Notes: generated from the sequence alone by a model not told the origin. 64,000 nt of DNA from Gimesia maris (GCF_008298035.1 NZ_CP042910.1:6882001-6946000), one strand, 5' to 3'. Shown: positions 8,064-17,546, counted from the first letter of the stretch. Numbers and translations are program-made.

Positions 8064-8435
8064 TCAACGTTCCTTGTCATCGAGAATGCGGCGGAGCTCT
8101 GCGATTTCCTCTGCAGAGAGTTTTGTATGTTGCATGAAATGTGCGAGCAGTGGTGCCGGCTCGCTGGAAAAAACACGAGCCAGAAAAGCACGGCTGGCCT
8201 GTTTGACACAAGCCGACCGTTTGACGCGGGAGCGATAGACGTAGCGGTTGCCCTGCTCTTCAAAGGTGAGCACCTCTTTTTTAACGAGGCGGTGCAGCAT
8301 GGTTTTGATGGTCTGGGGTGCCCAGTCGGCCTGGTCGGAAAGACGAGACACAATCTCCTGGGCGGCGAGCGGCTGGCCATCCCAGATGATATTCATCACT
8401 TGCCATTCGGCGTCGGAAATGGAAACCTGTTTCAT
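8064..8435 (-). CDS. BlaI/MecI/CopY family transcriptional repressor
   Basis: 123 residues, typical family length. Winged-helix N-terminal domain (SDAEWQVMNIIW, AQEIVSRL, APQTIKTMLHRLVKKEVL, YVYRSRV) and a helical dimerisation tail. A very strong AAGGAGGAG lies before the ATG. These repressors bind TACA-N2-TGTA operators as dimers and are inactivated by cleavage through a BlaR1-type peptidase, which is encoded 2 nt downstream here. A double operator sits immediately upstream, so autorepression is likely. Confidence 0.93.
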   Translation of the reverse strand: MKQVSISDAEWQVMNIIWDGQPLAAQEIVSRLSDQADWAPQTIKTMLHRLVKKEVLTFEEQGNRYVYRSRVKRSACVKQASRAFLARVFSSEPAPLLAHFMQHTKLSAEEIAELRRILDDKER

Positions 8436-8456
8436 TTTGAGTTCTCCTCCTTGAAT

Positions 8457-8488
8457 GTTTACAGATGTAATTAACTACATTTGTAAAC
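8457..8488. promoter_or_regulatory. Double BlaI-type operator
   Basis: A 32-bp near-palindrome holding two half-mirrored sites: TTACAGATGTAA and CTACATTTGTAA, both with TACA-N2-TGTA. Outer arms GTTTACA and TGTAAAC are exact complements. It begins 22 nt before the regulator's ATG, the place expected for autoregulation. Confidence 0.85.
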
Positions 8489-9143
8489 GGAGTCAAGAGG
8501 AGAGTGTACATTCCGTGTGATCGTGACGTTTTTTTGAGTATTCAACTATGGATACATCTCTCTGGAAAGAAGTCAGACCAGACCAGAACGATGGGTTATC
8601 CTCACCGGAAGTGTGAATAACCGGTGAAACTGGTATAAAATCGGAGTTTCTTAAAGGTTCCCGCTTGTGACAGATGGCAGAATGCATTAAAAGAGGTCGT
8701 GGATTTGTAAAGAACTGAGGGATAGTACGCCTTCAATTCAAAATGTTGATCCCCTCAACATCCCACCTGAGTATCCTGCAACGCGCTCCCTGAGATGGTC
8801 CTGCGTATCGTCGAAAGGTTCTGTTTGAATCTGAACAGTAAATAGTGTCTTATCAGACCTTAAATGGCACGTTGGCCGAAATGGTCCGCACGCTTGTTGG
8901 CGTGCTCGCCTGACATTGACCACCTGCGAATACAGGATTGATGGACCAATAGTTTGTGTTGCTGAATCTTGAGTTTTTTGGATTTGCGAGACAGCAAGCC
9001 TGAGATTCAAGTCTGCTTTTGCACTCGAGCGGTCAGTTTCCAGTGCGCCCCGTTTCCGTGTTGGCACGGAGAGTCTGCTGGCGAAGGGTTCGCCTTCCAG
9101 GCTGACTGTGCAGACCAACCTTGAGAATGTTATTGGAGTTTTG
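8489..9143. other. Intergenic stretch between divergent regulator and SulP genes
   Basis: About 650 nt that should hold both promoters. A long minus-strand frame over 8738-9397 has no ribosome binding site or recognisable domain and overlaps the SulP start. I see no RNA structure here. Confidence 0.4.
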
Positions 9144-10865
9144 ATGTTAGCGTTTTTCTCGAAGCATACCGCTTCCGTCAAGGATGATGTATTGTCGGGT
9201 TTAACCGTCGCTCTGGCGCTGGTGCCGGAAGCGGTTGCCTTTGCGTTTGTCGCAGGAGTTCCTCCGACCGTCGGTCTGTATTCCGCATTCTTTATTGGAT
9301 TCGTGAGTGCATTAGCCGGTGGCCGCCCCGGCATGATTTCCGGAGCCACTGGTGCGATGGCTGTTGTCATCGTTTCCCTGGTCGCCATGCATGGCATTCA
9401 ATATCTGTTTCCCGCCGTCATTTTGTGTGGTCTGCTACAGGTAACCGTGGGCGTGCTGCGACTCGGTAAACTGATTCGCCTGGTCCCCCACTCCGTGATG
9501 CTGGGATTTGTGAATGGACTGGCGATTGTGATTGGCCTGGCGCAGATCGGAAGTTTCAAAACACTGGGCGCTGATGGCAGCATGACATTTCTGTCGGGTG
9601 TCCCCATGACGATTATGATCGCACTGGTTGCGCTGACGATGGCAGTGATTGTCCTGCTACCCAAACTGACCAAAGCGGTTCCCAGTTCGCTGGCCGCGAT
9701 TATTATGGTCTCTGTCATCGCCGTCGGCATTAATAAACTTGCTCCCGAGAGCTGGATTCCTGGTGGACAGAACAATGTCGTCCAGACCGTGGATGACCTG
9801 ATGATGAATAATCTGAAAGCGAAGGCGGTTACTGAAGCAAAGCAGGAAGTGATTGCGACTGCTGAAACAGACGCGACAGAACAGTCTGCAGACGCCGCAG
9901 TTTTAAATGAAACACAGATTGCGGCAGCAGTCGCTTCAGTGCAGCCCACCAAAGAGCCTTTACCAATGTTATTTTTCATGGACTCGCGGTATGTACTGGC
10001 GCCGTTCTCCTGGGAAACGTTGATGATCATCTTTCCGTTCTCTCTGATTCTGGCCGGGGTCGGGTTGATTGAATCGCTGATGACGCTGACTTTGATTGAC
10101 GAAATCACCGAGACCCGCGGAAGCGGAAACCGGGAATGTATCGGTCAGGGCGCCGCAAATATTGTCTGTGGACTGTTTGGTGGCATGGGTGGCTGTGCGA
10201 TGATTGGCCAGTCTTTGATTAACGTCAATTCCGGCGGACGCGGGCGTCTTTCCGGTGTGGTTGGAGCCGTAGGTTTGTTGATGTTCGTGGTGCTGCTCAA
10301 ACCAGTCATCTCCATGGTGCCGATGGCGGCGCTGGTCGGGGTGATGTTTATGGTGGTGATCGGGACCTTTGAATGGAGTACGCTGCACACCTGGAACAAG
10401 GTTCCTAAGAGCGATGTGCTGGTAATGGTACTGGTGGCCGGTTATACGGTGCTGTTCCACAACCTGGCCGTCGCCGTTTTACTGGGAATTATCGTGCAGG
10501 CATTGATCTTTGCCTGGCATCATGCGACACACATGATGGCTGACATTCACTTCGAAGACGACAACAAGAAAGTGTACCAGTTGCACGGCCCACTGTTCTT
10601 CGCCTCGGTCAGCAGTTTTCGAGAACTGCTGGATCCGGCGAATGATCCTCCGATCGTCGCCATCGATTTTTACTTCTCGCGCGTTTACGATCAGTCGGCG
10701 ATTGAAGCGATCAACAAGATTGCAGAACGCTATCGCCAGGAAGGCAAATGCCTGCATCTGCGTAATCTGAACGCCGACTGCAAGCGTATGATCGAACGTG
10801 CCGGGGATCTGGCAGAAGTGGAAATTTCTGAAGACCGACACTATCACATCACCAAGATGATCTGA
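9144..10865 (+). CDS. SulP family anion transporter with STAS domain
   Basis: 573 residues from ATG 9144 (GGAG 5 nt upstream); a GTG 36 nt earlier is in frame. The N-terminal SulP signature ([33 protein letters not shown]) and [13 protein letters not shown] are clear, as are about 12 membrane segments. A hydrophilic Ala/Glu/Thr-rich insertion of about 60 residues (near 215-275) interrupts the helices. The C-terminal STAS domain starts near [20 protein letters not shown]. SulP proteins move sulfate, bicarbonate or related anions, usually with Na+ or H+. The substrate cannot be told from sequence alone. Confidence 0.92.
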   Translation: MLAFFSKHTASVKDDVLSGLTVALALVPEAVAFAFVAGVPPTVGLYSAFFIGFVSALAGGRPGMISGATGAMAVVIVSLVAMHGIQYLFPAVILCGLLQVTVGVLRLGKLIRLVPHSVMLGFVNGLAIVIGLAQIGSFKTLGADGSMTFLSGVPMTIMIALVALTMAVIVLLPKLTKAVPSSLAAIIMVSVIAVGINKLAPESWIPGGQNNVVQTVDDLMMNNLKAKAVTEAKQEVIATAETDATEQSADAAVLNETQIAAAVASVQPTKEPLPMLFFMDSRYVLAPFSWETLMIIFPFSLILAGVGLIESLMTLTLIDEITETRGSGNRECIGQGAANIVCGLFGGMGGCAMIGQSLINVNSGGRGRLSGVVGAVGLLMFVVLLKPVISMVPMAALVGVMFMVVIGTFEWSTLHTWNKVPKSDVLVMVLVAGYTVLFHNLAVAVLLGIIVQALIFAWHHATHMMADIHFEDDNKKVYQLHGPLFFASVSSFRELLDPANDPPIVAIDFYFSRVYDQSAIEAINKIAERYRQEGKCLHLRNLNADCKRMIERAGDLAEVEISEDRHYHITKMI

Positions 10866-10888
10866 TTTGTATTCAACCAGAGACAACC

Positions 10889-10923
10889 AACGCCCGGAGG
10901 GTCAGCCTTTCGGGCGTTTTTTT
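10889..10923. terminator. Terminator shared with the 3' end of the convergent yaiI gene
   Basis: AACGCCCG ... CGGGCGTT with a G/A-rich interior followed by seven Ts on the plus strand. The right half lies inside the last codons and stop of the convergent gene. Confidence 0.75.
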
Positions 10924-11366
10924 CTGGCGGCGGTCAACCAGCGATCCAGCTGATTGGCAAATGCCTGACGATCTTTGGCGTTGAAGTTTGCGGGGCCTCC
11001 TGTGATTTGCCCTTCTCCCCGCAGATCGTCCATCAGATCACGGACAGCGAGACGTTGACCTATGTTTTCCGCAGTGTAAAGCGCGCCGCGCGGGTTGAGG
11101 GCCTGTCCGCCTTTCTCCACCACTTGCGCTGCCAGCGGGATATCTGCGGTCACCACAAGATCTCCCTCTTCAGTCAGCTCAACGATGCGCTGATCGGCAA
11201 CATTCAATCCTGCAGGAACCAGCAGACTGTCGATGAACTCGGAACGCGGAGTGCGCATCGGCTGATTGGCCACCAGCGTGACTTTAATCTGAGTTCGCTT
11301 CGCTGCGCGAAACAGCAGATCTTTAATTTCCGCCGGACAGGCATCTGCATCTACCCAGACTTGCAT
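10902..11366 (-). CDS. yaiI: YaiI/YqxD family protein (DUF188, PIN-like fold)
   Basis: 154 residues, the usual family length. N-terminal MQVWVDADACP is the family signature, followed by VTLVANQPM, DLVVTADIPLA and a conserved ALNPRGALYTAENI block. The acidic residues (DAD, TADIPLA) match the active-site acids of PIN-like nucleases, but no activity has been proven for the family to my knowledge. GGGAG 7 nt before the ATG. Its last codons and stop overlap the terminator of the convergent SulP gene. Confidence 0.92.
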   Translation of the reverse strand: MQVWVDADACPAEIKDLLFRAAKRTQIKVTLVANQPMRTPRSEFIDSLLVPAGLNVADQRIVELTEEGDLVVTADIPLAAQVVEKGGQALNPRGALYTAENIGQRLAVRDLMDDLRGEGQITGGPANFNAKDRQAFANQLDRWLTAARKKRPKG

Positions 11367-11432
11367 CTGGCAACTCCCTTTATCTTAAGTGACTGGCTGC
11401 ATTCTTCAGTTGTAGAACCGCTGATTTCTCTA

Positions 11433-12821
11433 TTACGGGCTGGATGACTTGTTAAGCAATTCAAGTTCTCGGATCGCCCGCCCATGATTCGGATTGAGTT
11501 TGAGGCACTTCTGATAAGCTGCTATTGCCGCTGCCTCATCACCAAGCAGACGCTTGATTTCTGCCTTATAGAACCATGCCTGGGGATCCTGAGGATTCAG
11601 TTCAAGCGAGCGTTCAACGGCTTCCCCAGCGGACTTCAACCGATTATTCCGGAAATTAATCATGGCTAACAACAGCGTCTTTTTTGCCTGATGGTAATCG
11701 CGTTTCTCCGGGTTATTTTGGTATCCATAATACTCTGCCAGAGTCTGATGCACTTCGATGGTAGGCGTCATCTCCAGCATCTTCTCCAATAAAGGGACTG
11801 CTTGCTCCATATCTCCTGCAAGCATGTACGCTCCTGCCTCAAACTGCATTGTCTCTGCATTCACAACACCGTTCGCTTTTAACTTCTGGATCAACTGCAG
11901 TATCAGTTGTGGATTTTTTCGCTGGTACTCTACTTCCAGCATGCTGATCAGTGTTGCTTGATACTGGGGAAGGCGTGCATTCAGTAACTTCAGTAGTTCG
12001 TCCAGTTTTTGTGCGACGTGATCCATGTCATTGCGCCCCAGCAGTTGATTAAATGCCTCGACTTCTTTTTGAATGCCATGGCGTTTACTGTAGGGTCTCA
12101 GAAGTGCCGTATTAAAATGCAGTTCCACCAGAGCCAACGCGTGCTCCACCTTATCCCTGGCCTGCTTTGCCTCTGCCAGACGTCCCAGAGATTCAAAAGC
12201 CTGCGCCTGTAACTGGTTGAAGATTAGTGAATTGGGAGTTGCTGCCAGGTTCCGTTCAATATAAGGCAAAGCTTCCTCCACTCGCCCCGATCGAACCAGT
12301 AATTTCGCCAGCTGATAATCTGCCGGTTGAAACCCTTTATTCAGACGAAATATTTCCTCTGCTTTCTCCGCATTTTCTTCGCGAAGATAGTTCCGCCCCA
12401 TTGCATACAGATAGTGTCGGCGACTTGTAAACGGTTCGTCTGCAGTACCGCTTAATGTTTCCAGTTTTTCATATTCGCGCGTACTGGCCTGCATACGCCC
12501 CGTCCTGTCCAGGCAAAAGGCATAACTGGCCTGCGCTAACACATCATGGGGATCCATCTGTCTTGCCTGCTGAAAACAGTTTTCTGCATAGCTGTAAAAA
12601 CCCTGTCCCAGGAAGGCCTGACCCAGGCGGACCCATTCCTTACTGGAACCCGATTCCGCCTGTCTGGCAAGCTCCTGAAAATCCAGCATCAGCCTCGAAT
12701 CGATATTTTCAGCAGCTGGCAGCACCGGCAGGGGGCGAGCCATGCGATCTGCGATGAGATAGCCGCAATATCCCAGTTCCACAGCCAGCAGCACCATAAG
12801 GAGGCGAACGAATAGAATCAT
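11433..12821 (-). CDS. TPR protein, membrane-anchored
   Basis: 462 residues. An N-terminal hydrophobic segment (LFVRLLMVLLAVELGYCGYLI) anchors or exports it. The rest is a solenoid of tetratricopeptide repeats, for example EWVRLGQAFLGQGFYSYAE, YAENCFQQARQMDPHD and AIAAYQKCLKLNPNH near the end. AAGGAGGA precedes the ATG. The start overlaps the stop of the upstream FG-GAP gene by 4 nt (ATGA), so the two are translationally coupled and probably work together at the membrane. Confidence 0.85.
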   Translation of the reverse strand: MILFVRLLMVLLAVELGYCGYLIADRMARPLPVLPAAENIDSRLMLDFQELARQAESGSSKEWVRLGQAFLGQGFYSYAENCFQQARQMDPHDVLAQASYAFCLDRTGRMQASTREYEKLETLSGTADEPFTSRRHYLYAMGRNYLREENAEKAEEIFRLNKGFQPADYQLAKLLVRSGRVEEALPYIERNLAATPNSLIFNQLQAQAFESLGRLAEAKQARDKVEHALALVELHFNTALLRPYSKRHGIQKEVEAFNQLLGRNDMDHVAQKLDELLKLLNARLPQYQATLISMLEVEYQRKNPQLILQLIQKLKANGVVNAETMQFEAGAYMLAGDMEQAVPLLEKMLEMTPTIEVHQTLAEYYGYQNNPEKRDYHQAKKTLLLAMINFRNNRLKSAGEAVERSLELNPQDPQAWFYKAEIKRLLGDEAAAIAAYQKCLKLNPNHGRAIRELELLNKSSSP

Positions 12822-14119
12822 GGTTTGTCCTCCTTAAGATTCAACCAGGCGTTGATTCGACCAATCCTCTGATATGGTTTCCGCAAATTCAATCCCCCTG
12901 CCACCAGGTCATCACGGTTATCACCGTCGAGATCCCCGACTGCGACAGTGACGAGATGAATAGGATCATTGTCGATCTGCCAGGTTTTAAAATTCTGAGT
13001 TCCATCGTTTTCCAGCCAGACAATACTGGCCGTTTTCGGGTCATACCAGTCGTTGGTCATGCTTACCAGCACCACATCCAGATCGCCATCACCATCGATA
13101 TCGCCTGTATCTGCAGCGTAAGTCCCCCCCAGATCTGAGATCCGATGCGGTTCAAACTCCCAGTTACCTTTATTCTCGAACCACAGACAGCCGTGATATG
13201 GCTGCGGGTAGGCGTCGAGATCTTCCAGGTTGTCTCCTGCGGGAAGAATCAGGTCTTCGTCCCCATCCTGATCGAGATCAGCGTGGATCAGGCCTGCCCC
13301 TCCCAGATCGAGATTGATGGTAAACCAGAGTCGCCTTTTCTTGAACTCACCATTTCCGAGATTTTCAAACCCCCACAGTTCTTCTTCATCCTGAGTCACA
13401 ATTGCTGCGATATCCAGATCGCCATCCCCATCATAATCGGCGACGGGCACATGAATAGTTCCGGGAGCATTTAAGAGTTCATGATCGCGGAACTGCAGCC
13501 CCCCCCGGTTCTCCAGCCACAATACGGAACCACGATTGTAGCCGAATACGGCAACCGCCAGATCCAGATCCCCATCGCCGTCGAAATCCCCGGGCTGTAC
13601 ATCAGCCACACGTCGGACATCATTCAGGATCACGTGCTTTTTATAACCATCCCCCACACGCTCATAGAGTTCCACGCGCCCGATCACGCGATCGTCGGGC
13701 ATGAGATTACCGAGAATGGAAACGATGATATCCAGATCGCCGTCAGCATCAATGTCGACGGCGGTCGCATGAGCAGGTGCCGCTAACCCGGTGAGCAGCA
13801 CTTTTTCCTGCCAGGAGGCTGGCCCCTCTTTTTGAAATAGTGAAACAATGCTTCGTCCGGAATCGCAGGCTAGTATTTCGTTCTGCCCGTCCCCATCAAA
13901 ATCCAGAATCTGCACATTCGTAATCAGCGGTAAACCTGCCGGCTCGGCACCGACGGTTGCCCGCTCAAATTTCACAGGAGAAGCAGGATATGCTGTTCCT
14001 CCCGAAAAGATCTCCGCAGGTTGGCCCAGAGAAGGTAACTTTGGCAGAACCAGCCACATGACGATCGGTATGGAGATGATCAGGACGAGCAGGATGAGCG
14101 CGCGATTTTTCAGTGACAT
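12818..14119 (-). CDS. FG-GAP / VCBS repeat protein (beta-propeller, Ca-binding)
   Basis: 433 residues. N-terminal membrane segment (ALILLVLIISIPIVMWLVL), then seven or so repeats with the calcium loop DxDxDGxxD (ILDFDGDGQNEI, DIDADGDLDIIV, DFDGDGDLDLAV, DYDGDGDLDIAA, DLDQDGDEDLIL, DIDGDGDLDVVL, DLDGDNRDDLVA). This predicts an extracytoplasmic integrin-like beta-propeller. The protein is coupled by ATGA to the TPR gene. Pairs of FG-GAP and TPR modules are common in planctomycetes, also as fusions, but their job is not established. Confidence 0.88.
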   Translation of the reverse strand: MSLKNRALILLVLIISIPIVMWLVLPKLPSLGQPAEIFSGGTAYPASPVKFERATVGAEPAGLPLITNVQILDFDGDGQNEILACDSGRSIVSLFQKEGPASWQEKVLLTGLAAPAHATAVDIDADGDLDIIVSILGNLMPDDRVIGRVELYERVGDGYKKHVILNDVRRVADVQPGDFDGDGDLDLAVAVFGYNRGSVLWLENRGGLQFRDHELLNAPGTIHVPVADYDGDGDLDIAAIVTQDEEELWGFENLGNGEFKKRRLWFTINLDLGGAGLIHADLDQDGDEDLILPAGDNLEDLDAYPQPYHGCLWFENKGNWEFEPHRISDLGGTYAADTGDIDGDGDLDVVLVSMTNDWYDPKTASIVWLENDGTQNFKTWQIDNDPIHLVTVAVGDLDGDNRDDLVAGGLNLRKPYQRIGRINAWLNLKEDKP

Positions 14120-14390
14120 AAAATCCCATCATTGTCTGCAGTGAACGAACCCGGAGTCGATTACACAAAAACAGAGATACCATGATGTTCCAATCATATA
14201 AACCAGACAAAGGCATCGCCATTCACATACTACGCCAAAAATGGCGTGAACAGGAGAAAAAACAGAGGAATTGAAGGCAACCGTTTACCGCAGTCCTTGA
14301 ATTCGGATTCGATGACAGACGTGAGTACAATTCTCTTTTCCCGATAGGCCCCCTGCTGGATTGGATCGCAGAGAAATCGTCCCGCGCAGC

Positions 14391-14420
14391 AAAAAAGGCA
14401 GATCAGCTGAAACGTCTGCC
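14391..14420 (-). terminator. Terminator of the small secreted protein gene
   Basis: On the minus strand GGCAGA ... TCTGCC is followed by six Ts. Lies about 105 nt past the stop of the gene at 14527. The remaining 14120-14526 spacer shows nothing else. Confidence 0.7.
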
Positions 14421-14526
14421 GACCTGCCTCTATCGCGGTGTAAACCTGACCAGAAATTGCTGATCTGGTTTACTTTAGTGCCTGCTACTTTACGTAACCA
14501 TTTTTTCTGCCAGTGGCATGCTGCTG

Positions 14527-15015
14527 TTAATTGTGTCCTTTACTGAATCCGGTTCCCCAGTGACCATAATGAATTCCGGAGAAATCATGGTGGCTGTGAG
14601 CATGGGAACGAGTTCCCATATATTGATTGCCACTGTAATAGCTGCCCGAATCGGTCCGGGTAGAGCCACTGACGTTTAGCGAACTCATGCTTTGTTCCGA
14701 ATTGTCGAATGTCATCGGGTCAAAGGGTTTCCAGGACCCATTGTGGTCGACCAGCCATTTCCCCTGTCTGGTCAGAAACCACCAGCGTCCATTGTGGTAG
14801 CGATACTGTGCGCGGGTTGCGTCATCAATATTCAGATGCGCTGTCCCTGCACGTACGACTGGATCCATCTGGATGACTGCCTGATCGGGTAACATCTTGC
14901 TGGCGGCACCTGCATGTGCACCAGGAGTGTCAGCCTGTTCTTGTGCTGATAAAAAGAGGGGGCTGAACCCCAAAACTGCTCCAACGGTCAATACTTTTAA
15001 ACAGAGCGAATTCAT
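14527..15015 (-). CDS. Small secreted protein, His/Ser/Tyr-rich tail
   Basis: 162 residues from ATG 15015 (GGAAGG 6-7 nt upstream), chosen over two upstream in-frame starts because the product then opens with a clean signal peptide cleaved near LSAQ-EQ. The centre carries an aromatic motif YRYHNGRWWFLTRQGKWLV followed by HNGSWKPF, which I have seen repeatedly in small planctomycete exported proteins. The tail is rich in His, Ser and Gly. No enzyme motif. Function unknown. It has its own terminator. Confidence 0.75.
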   Translation of the reverse strand: MNSLCLKVLTVGAVLGFSPLFLSAQEQADTPGAHAGAASKMLPDQAVIQMDPVVRAGTAHLNIDDATRAQYRYHNGRWWFLTRQGKWLVDHNGSWKPFDPMTFDNSEQSMSSLNVSGSTRTDSGSYYSGNQYMGTRSHAHSHHDFSGIHYGHWGTGFSKGHN

Positions 15016-15296
15016 GTGACACCTTCCTTTCATATAAGGTATTGTATGATCATTCCTGGCCGCGATGATTATCTTAAGAAGCAAACGTCATACCGGCTTT
15101 GAACAGCGAGGTGAATTTACCTGGATCTGACACAGGAGTTTAACCTGTCGCCACAGGCAGGAACTTTTTTGATGAACTTCAACCTGGCGGAAATGATGAA
15201 AACAGAATCGGTTACATCAGATTCAACGCGAGGGGAGATTTCTGTTCCCATGAGCAACAAGTTTAACGCCGCTCTCTTCCATTACGATTTGAGTCT

Positions 15297-15328
15297 GCAG
15301 GAATTTGCTCATACCTGCAAATTCCTGC
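15297..15328. repeat. Perfect 12-bp inverted repeat (hairpin)
   Basis: GCAGGAATTTGC and GCAAATTCCTGC with an 8-nt loop. Lies about 75 nt past the stop of the phosphodiesterase gene. No T tract follows on either strand, so it is not a standard terminator; a 3' mRNA stabiliser or a protein site are alternatives. Confidence 0.7.
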
Positions 15329-15404
15329 TTGGCCAGCAGTGAGATTGAGAACAGAAAGCCTCCGCCATTCATCAGACCTGATTTGGTCTTTCACAGTGAT
15401 ACGT

Positions 15405-16226
15405 TTAAGGACTGTCCTGTATTTGCGGTATCAGAAAATGATGCAGCTTTTCAAGCTGGTCGGTATTGATATGATCGACTCGCGCATCAACGAGTTCCTT
15501 CCAGAGTTCTTCAGATTCGGGTGTCGCCCAGAATCGTATGCGCCGCCCTGCCGCATGTGCCTGCCTGACAATCTCCCTGAGTTTTTTGCGCTCTGCCTCA
15601 GTCATCTTTCCCTTGCCACGATATTGAAAATGTGACGTCCAGCGGTCGCTGATCAGTGGCATCAGTTGTGACGGTTTATCGGAATCCAGATCACTCAGAC
15701 GACCATCAATCCCTGCATAACGCGGGTTATCAGCTTCGATCATTTCGATGGGCCGATCTCCCGAGATCACGACCTGCACCGGGTGACGAACTGTTTTCCC
15801 ATCCTGGCAGGAAGTGAGGAGTTCCTCATATTCCCGCAGTTGATTCCGCAAAACCTGATAAACGGCTTCTCCATCGGTTTTGATATCAATCAGTAGAGTG
15901 AACGGCGGAAACTTTTCATTTGACTTCTGTTTGTTGTCCAGAAAATAGTTCTTCAGCGGGTTGAGATATAACTTGCGAAGCGTACGATCCATAGATAACT
16001 CGTCCCGGCTGTGACCAACGAGCAGTTCCCCATCAACCAGAATGATATCTGCTTCCACAGACCAGAAATCATTATCCAACGCATCCTGCAGCGGGCGTTT
16101 CTGTCTGTAATCGTTATGGGCATGGGCCTGAAAGAGCGGTGTCTGATGCAGCGACTGTGCCAGACCATTCGAATTGCAGCAGACCAGAGCCAGTAGTAAG
16201 ACAGAGAAGAACTTCAAGCGAAACAT
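15405..16226 (-). CDS. Exported glycerophosphodiester phosphodiesterase / PI-PLC-like protein
   Basis: 273 residues with a signal peptide (FFSVLLLALVCCNSNGLAQ). The GDPD/PLC TIM-barrel start is visible: HAHNDYRQKRPLQDALDNDFWSVEADIILVDGELLVGH, with His, Asn, Glu-x-Asp and a second His in the order of the catalytic site. LLIDIKTDG and the end IRFWATPESEELWKEL...VDHINTDQ fit the later strands. It is closest in layout to the AIM6-like branch rather than to GlpQ. It likely cleaves a phosphodiester in the periplasm; substrate unknown. AAAGG 8 nt before the ATG. Confidence 0.8.
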   Translation of the reverse strand: MFRLKFFSVLLLALVCCNSNGLAQSLHQTPLFQAHAHNDYRQKRPLQDALDNDFWSVEADIILVDGELLVGHSRDELSMDRTLRKLYLNPLKNYFLDNKQKSNEKFPPFTLLIDIKTDGEAVYQVLRNQLREYEELLTSCQDGKTVRHPVQVVISGDRPIEMIEADNPRYAGIDGRLSDLDSDKPSQLMPLISDRWTSHFQYRGKGKMTEAERKKLREIVRQAHAAGRRIRFWATPESEELWKELVDARVDHINTDQLEKLHHFLIPQIQDSP

Positions 16227-16548
16227 TCACCGGACCTTTAATCAAAACAGGAACTGCATCCCAGCTGCTGGTCGCTCGATAACAGACTCTGTAAATACGA
16301 CAAGCCTGCGACCATTCCGTAATGCCCCAGATCTCCCGGCACACACATTATTAAATCCAGGTCACAGGCTAAGAGTTCATGTAGTGATTATCCAGTCAAT
16401 CCCACCGGATTCATCAATTATTAATAAGCAACGGGATCCTGCTACTCAGTGCAGTCTGAATGAGAGATGTGATTTACTGAAGCAACAAGTACATTGCATC
16501 GAGTTTTTACACAGACTAAAACAGCAGCAGTCAGATACTGAAACTTCA
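16227..16548. other. Spacer between two minus-strand genes
   Basis: About 320 nt. A plus-strand frame here lacks any ribosome binding site or family feature. No hairpin with a T tract noticed. Confidence 0.35.
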
Positions 16549-16986
16549 TCATGAGTTGGGTGGTTCAGGTGGTGTGATGGTTCGCATAGGAAGAACCCGA
16601 TCATGCAAAGACTCCATTTCGATTCTGATGTAATCCTGAGTTCTCTGGAGAGCAAATTCTTCCATTGAAATCAATGCTCCCGTTTCAGTTGCATGGGGAT
16701 TCTGGGACTCCCAGTCTGTGTTGGCTGGTACCAGGCCAATTCGATTGATGGGAGGATGGCTAAATGCTCCGGCTTCAGCAAGAGCATTTGGATCTCCGCT
16801 CAGCTTATCGCGAACAATATGCAGAACGAATTCCTGACGTTGCCGGTGTTTTATGAGAGAGCAGAGCGTCCAGAGTGACCAGGGAGAAATCGGGAGCGGA
16901 TTCGAAAGGCATTCTGTGATGAACGTCTCTCTATCATCCGACTTCAAACAAGCAGCGAGCCGAGAAAGAATCTCCTGGTAAAGCAT
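16549..16986 (-). CDS. Hypothetical protein
   Basis: 145 residues from ATG 16986 with AAGGA 8 nt upstream. A longer in-frame start would lie inside the tRNA terminator and is rejected. The N-terminal two thirds look helical (YQEILSRLAACL, LSLIKHRQRQEFVLHIV); the tail ends PMRTITPPEPPNS. No signal peptide, membrane helix or known motif. Function unknown. Confidence 0.6.
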   Translation of the reverse strand: MLYQEILSRLAACLKSDDRETFITECLSNPLPISPWSLWTLCSLIKHRQRQEFVLHIVRDKLSGDPNALAEAGAFSHPPINRIGLVPANTDWESQNPHATETGALISMEEFALQRTQDYIRIEMESLHDRVLPMRTITPPEPPNS

Positions 16987-17017
16987 TGCTTGATTCCTTA
17001 GGACGGAACCTGAAATC

Positions 17018-17059
17018 AAAAAAGCCCCCTTGATTGTACCCAGGTACATTCGAGGGGGC
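17018..17059 (-). terminator. Terminator behind tRNA-Arg
   Basis: Minus strand: GCCCCCT ... AGGGGGC with a 22-nt interior and six Ts after it. Starts 19 nt past the tRNA 3' end. Confidence 0.85.
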
Positions 17060-17077
17060 CATTTGACGTAAGTCTAG

Positions 17078-17151
<74 letters not shown>

Positions 17152-17472
17152 CTGTCCCGGATGGGAAAGCGTATTTTAGCGAGGGGGTTCTCCCTTTTAA
17201 AGTCTTTCGCAAGCTGGATTTGAATCTTTTTACCAGCTCCTGACCAGAATTCCGCTTCTCAACCTGTCGAAAACAGTGATTATGACGCTTAGAGACACAC
17301 TTTCATCAACGGTTCCTGATCTTTCCAGGTACTGCCATATTCGACAACGAAATCTGAACTTTGGTTCCCTCCGCCTGCAAAAAAAGGCCCTGTTTGTGAA
17401 AACAGAGCCTGGAAGACCGCAAATCATGCGATCTTTTCTCAAGATTCCTCACCTTGAGGGATCACCCGGATT

Positions 17473-17546
17473 TAGAACACGTCACTTTTAACTATAGCGT
17501 CTCCCGATCTATGATACTCGATCCAAATGACCCTGGAGACGCTACA
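17473..17546 (+). repeat. 74-nt structured repeat, copy 1
   Basis: Ends in perfect arms TAGCGTCTCC (17495-17504) and GGAGACGCTA (17535-17544) with a 30-nt loop, preceded by AGAAC-N3-TCACTTTTA. By hand alignment 55 of 74 positions match the copy at 51823-51895 with one gap. Ends 18 nt past the stop of the secreted Gly/Tyr protein gene. Not a recognised RNA family. Confidence 0.65.

Noticed and set aside
8738-9397. A 219-residue minus-strand frame before and across the SulP start
   Set aside because: Low-complexity Ala/Thr composition at the overlap and no family feature; the SulP frame is clear there.
16549-17049. Longer version of the hypothetical gene next to tRNA-Arg
   Set aside because: The added 21 codons lie within the tRNA terminator; the ATG at 16986 has a good ribosome site.
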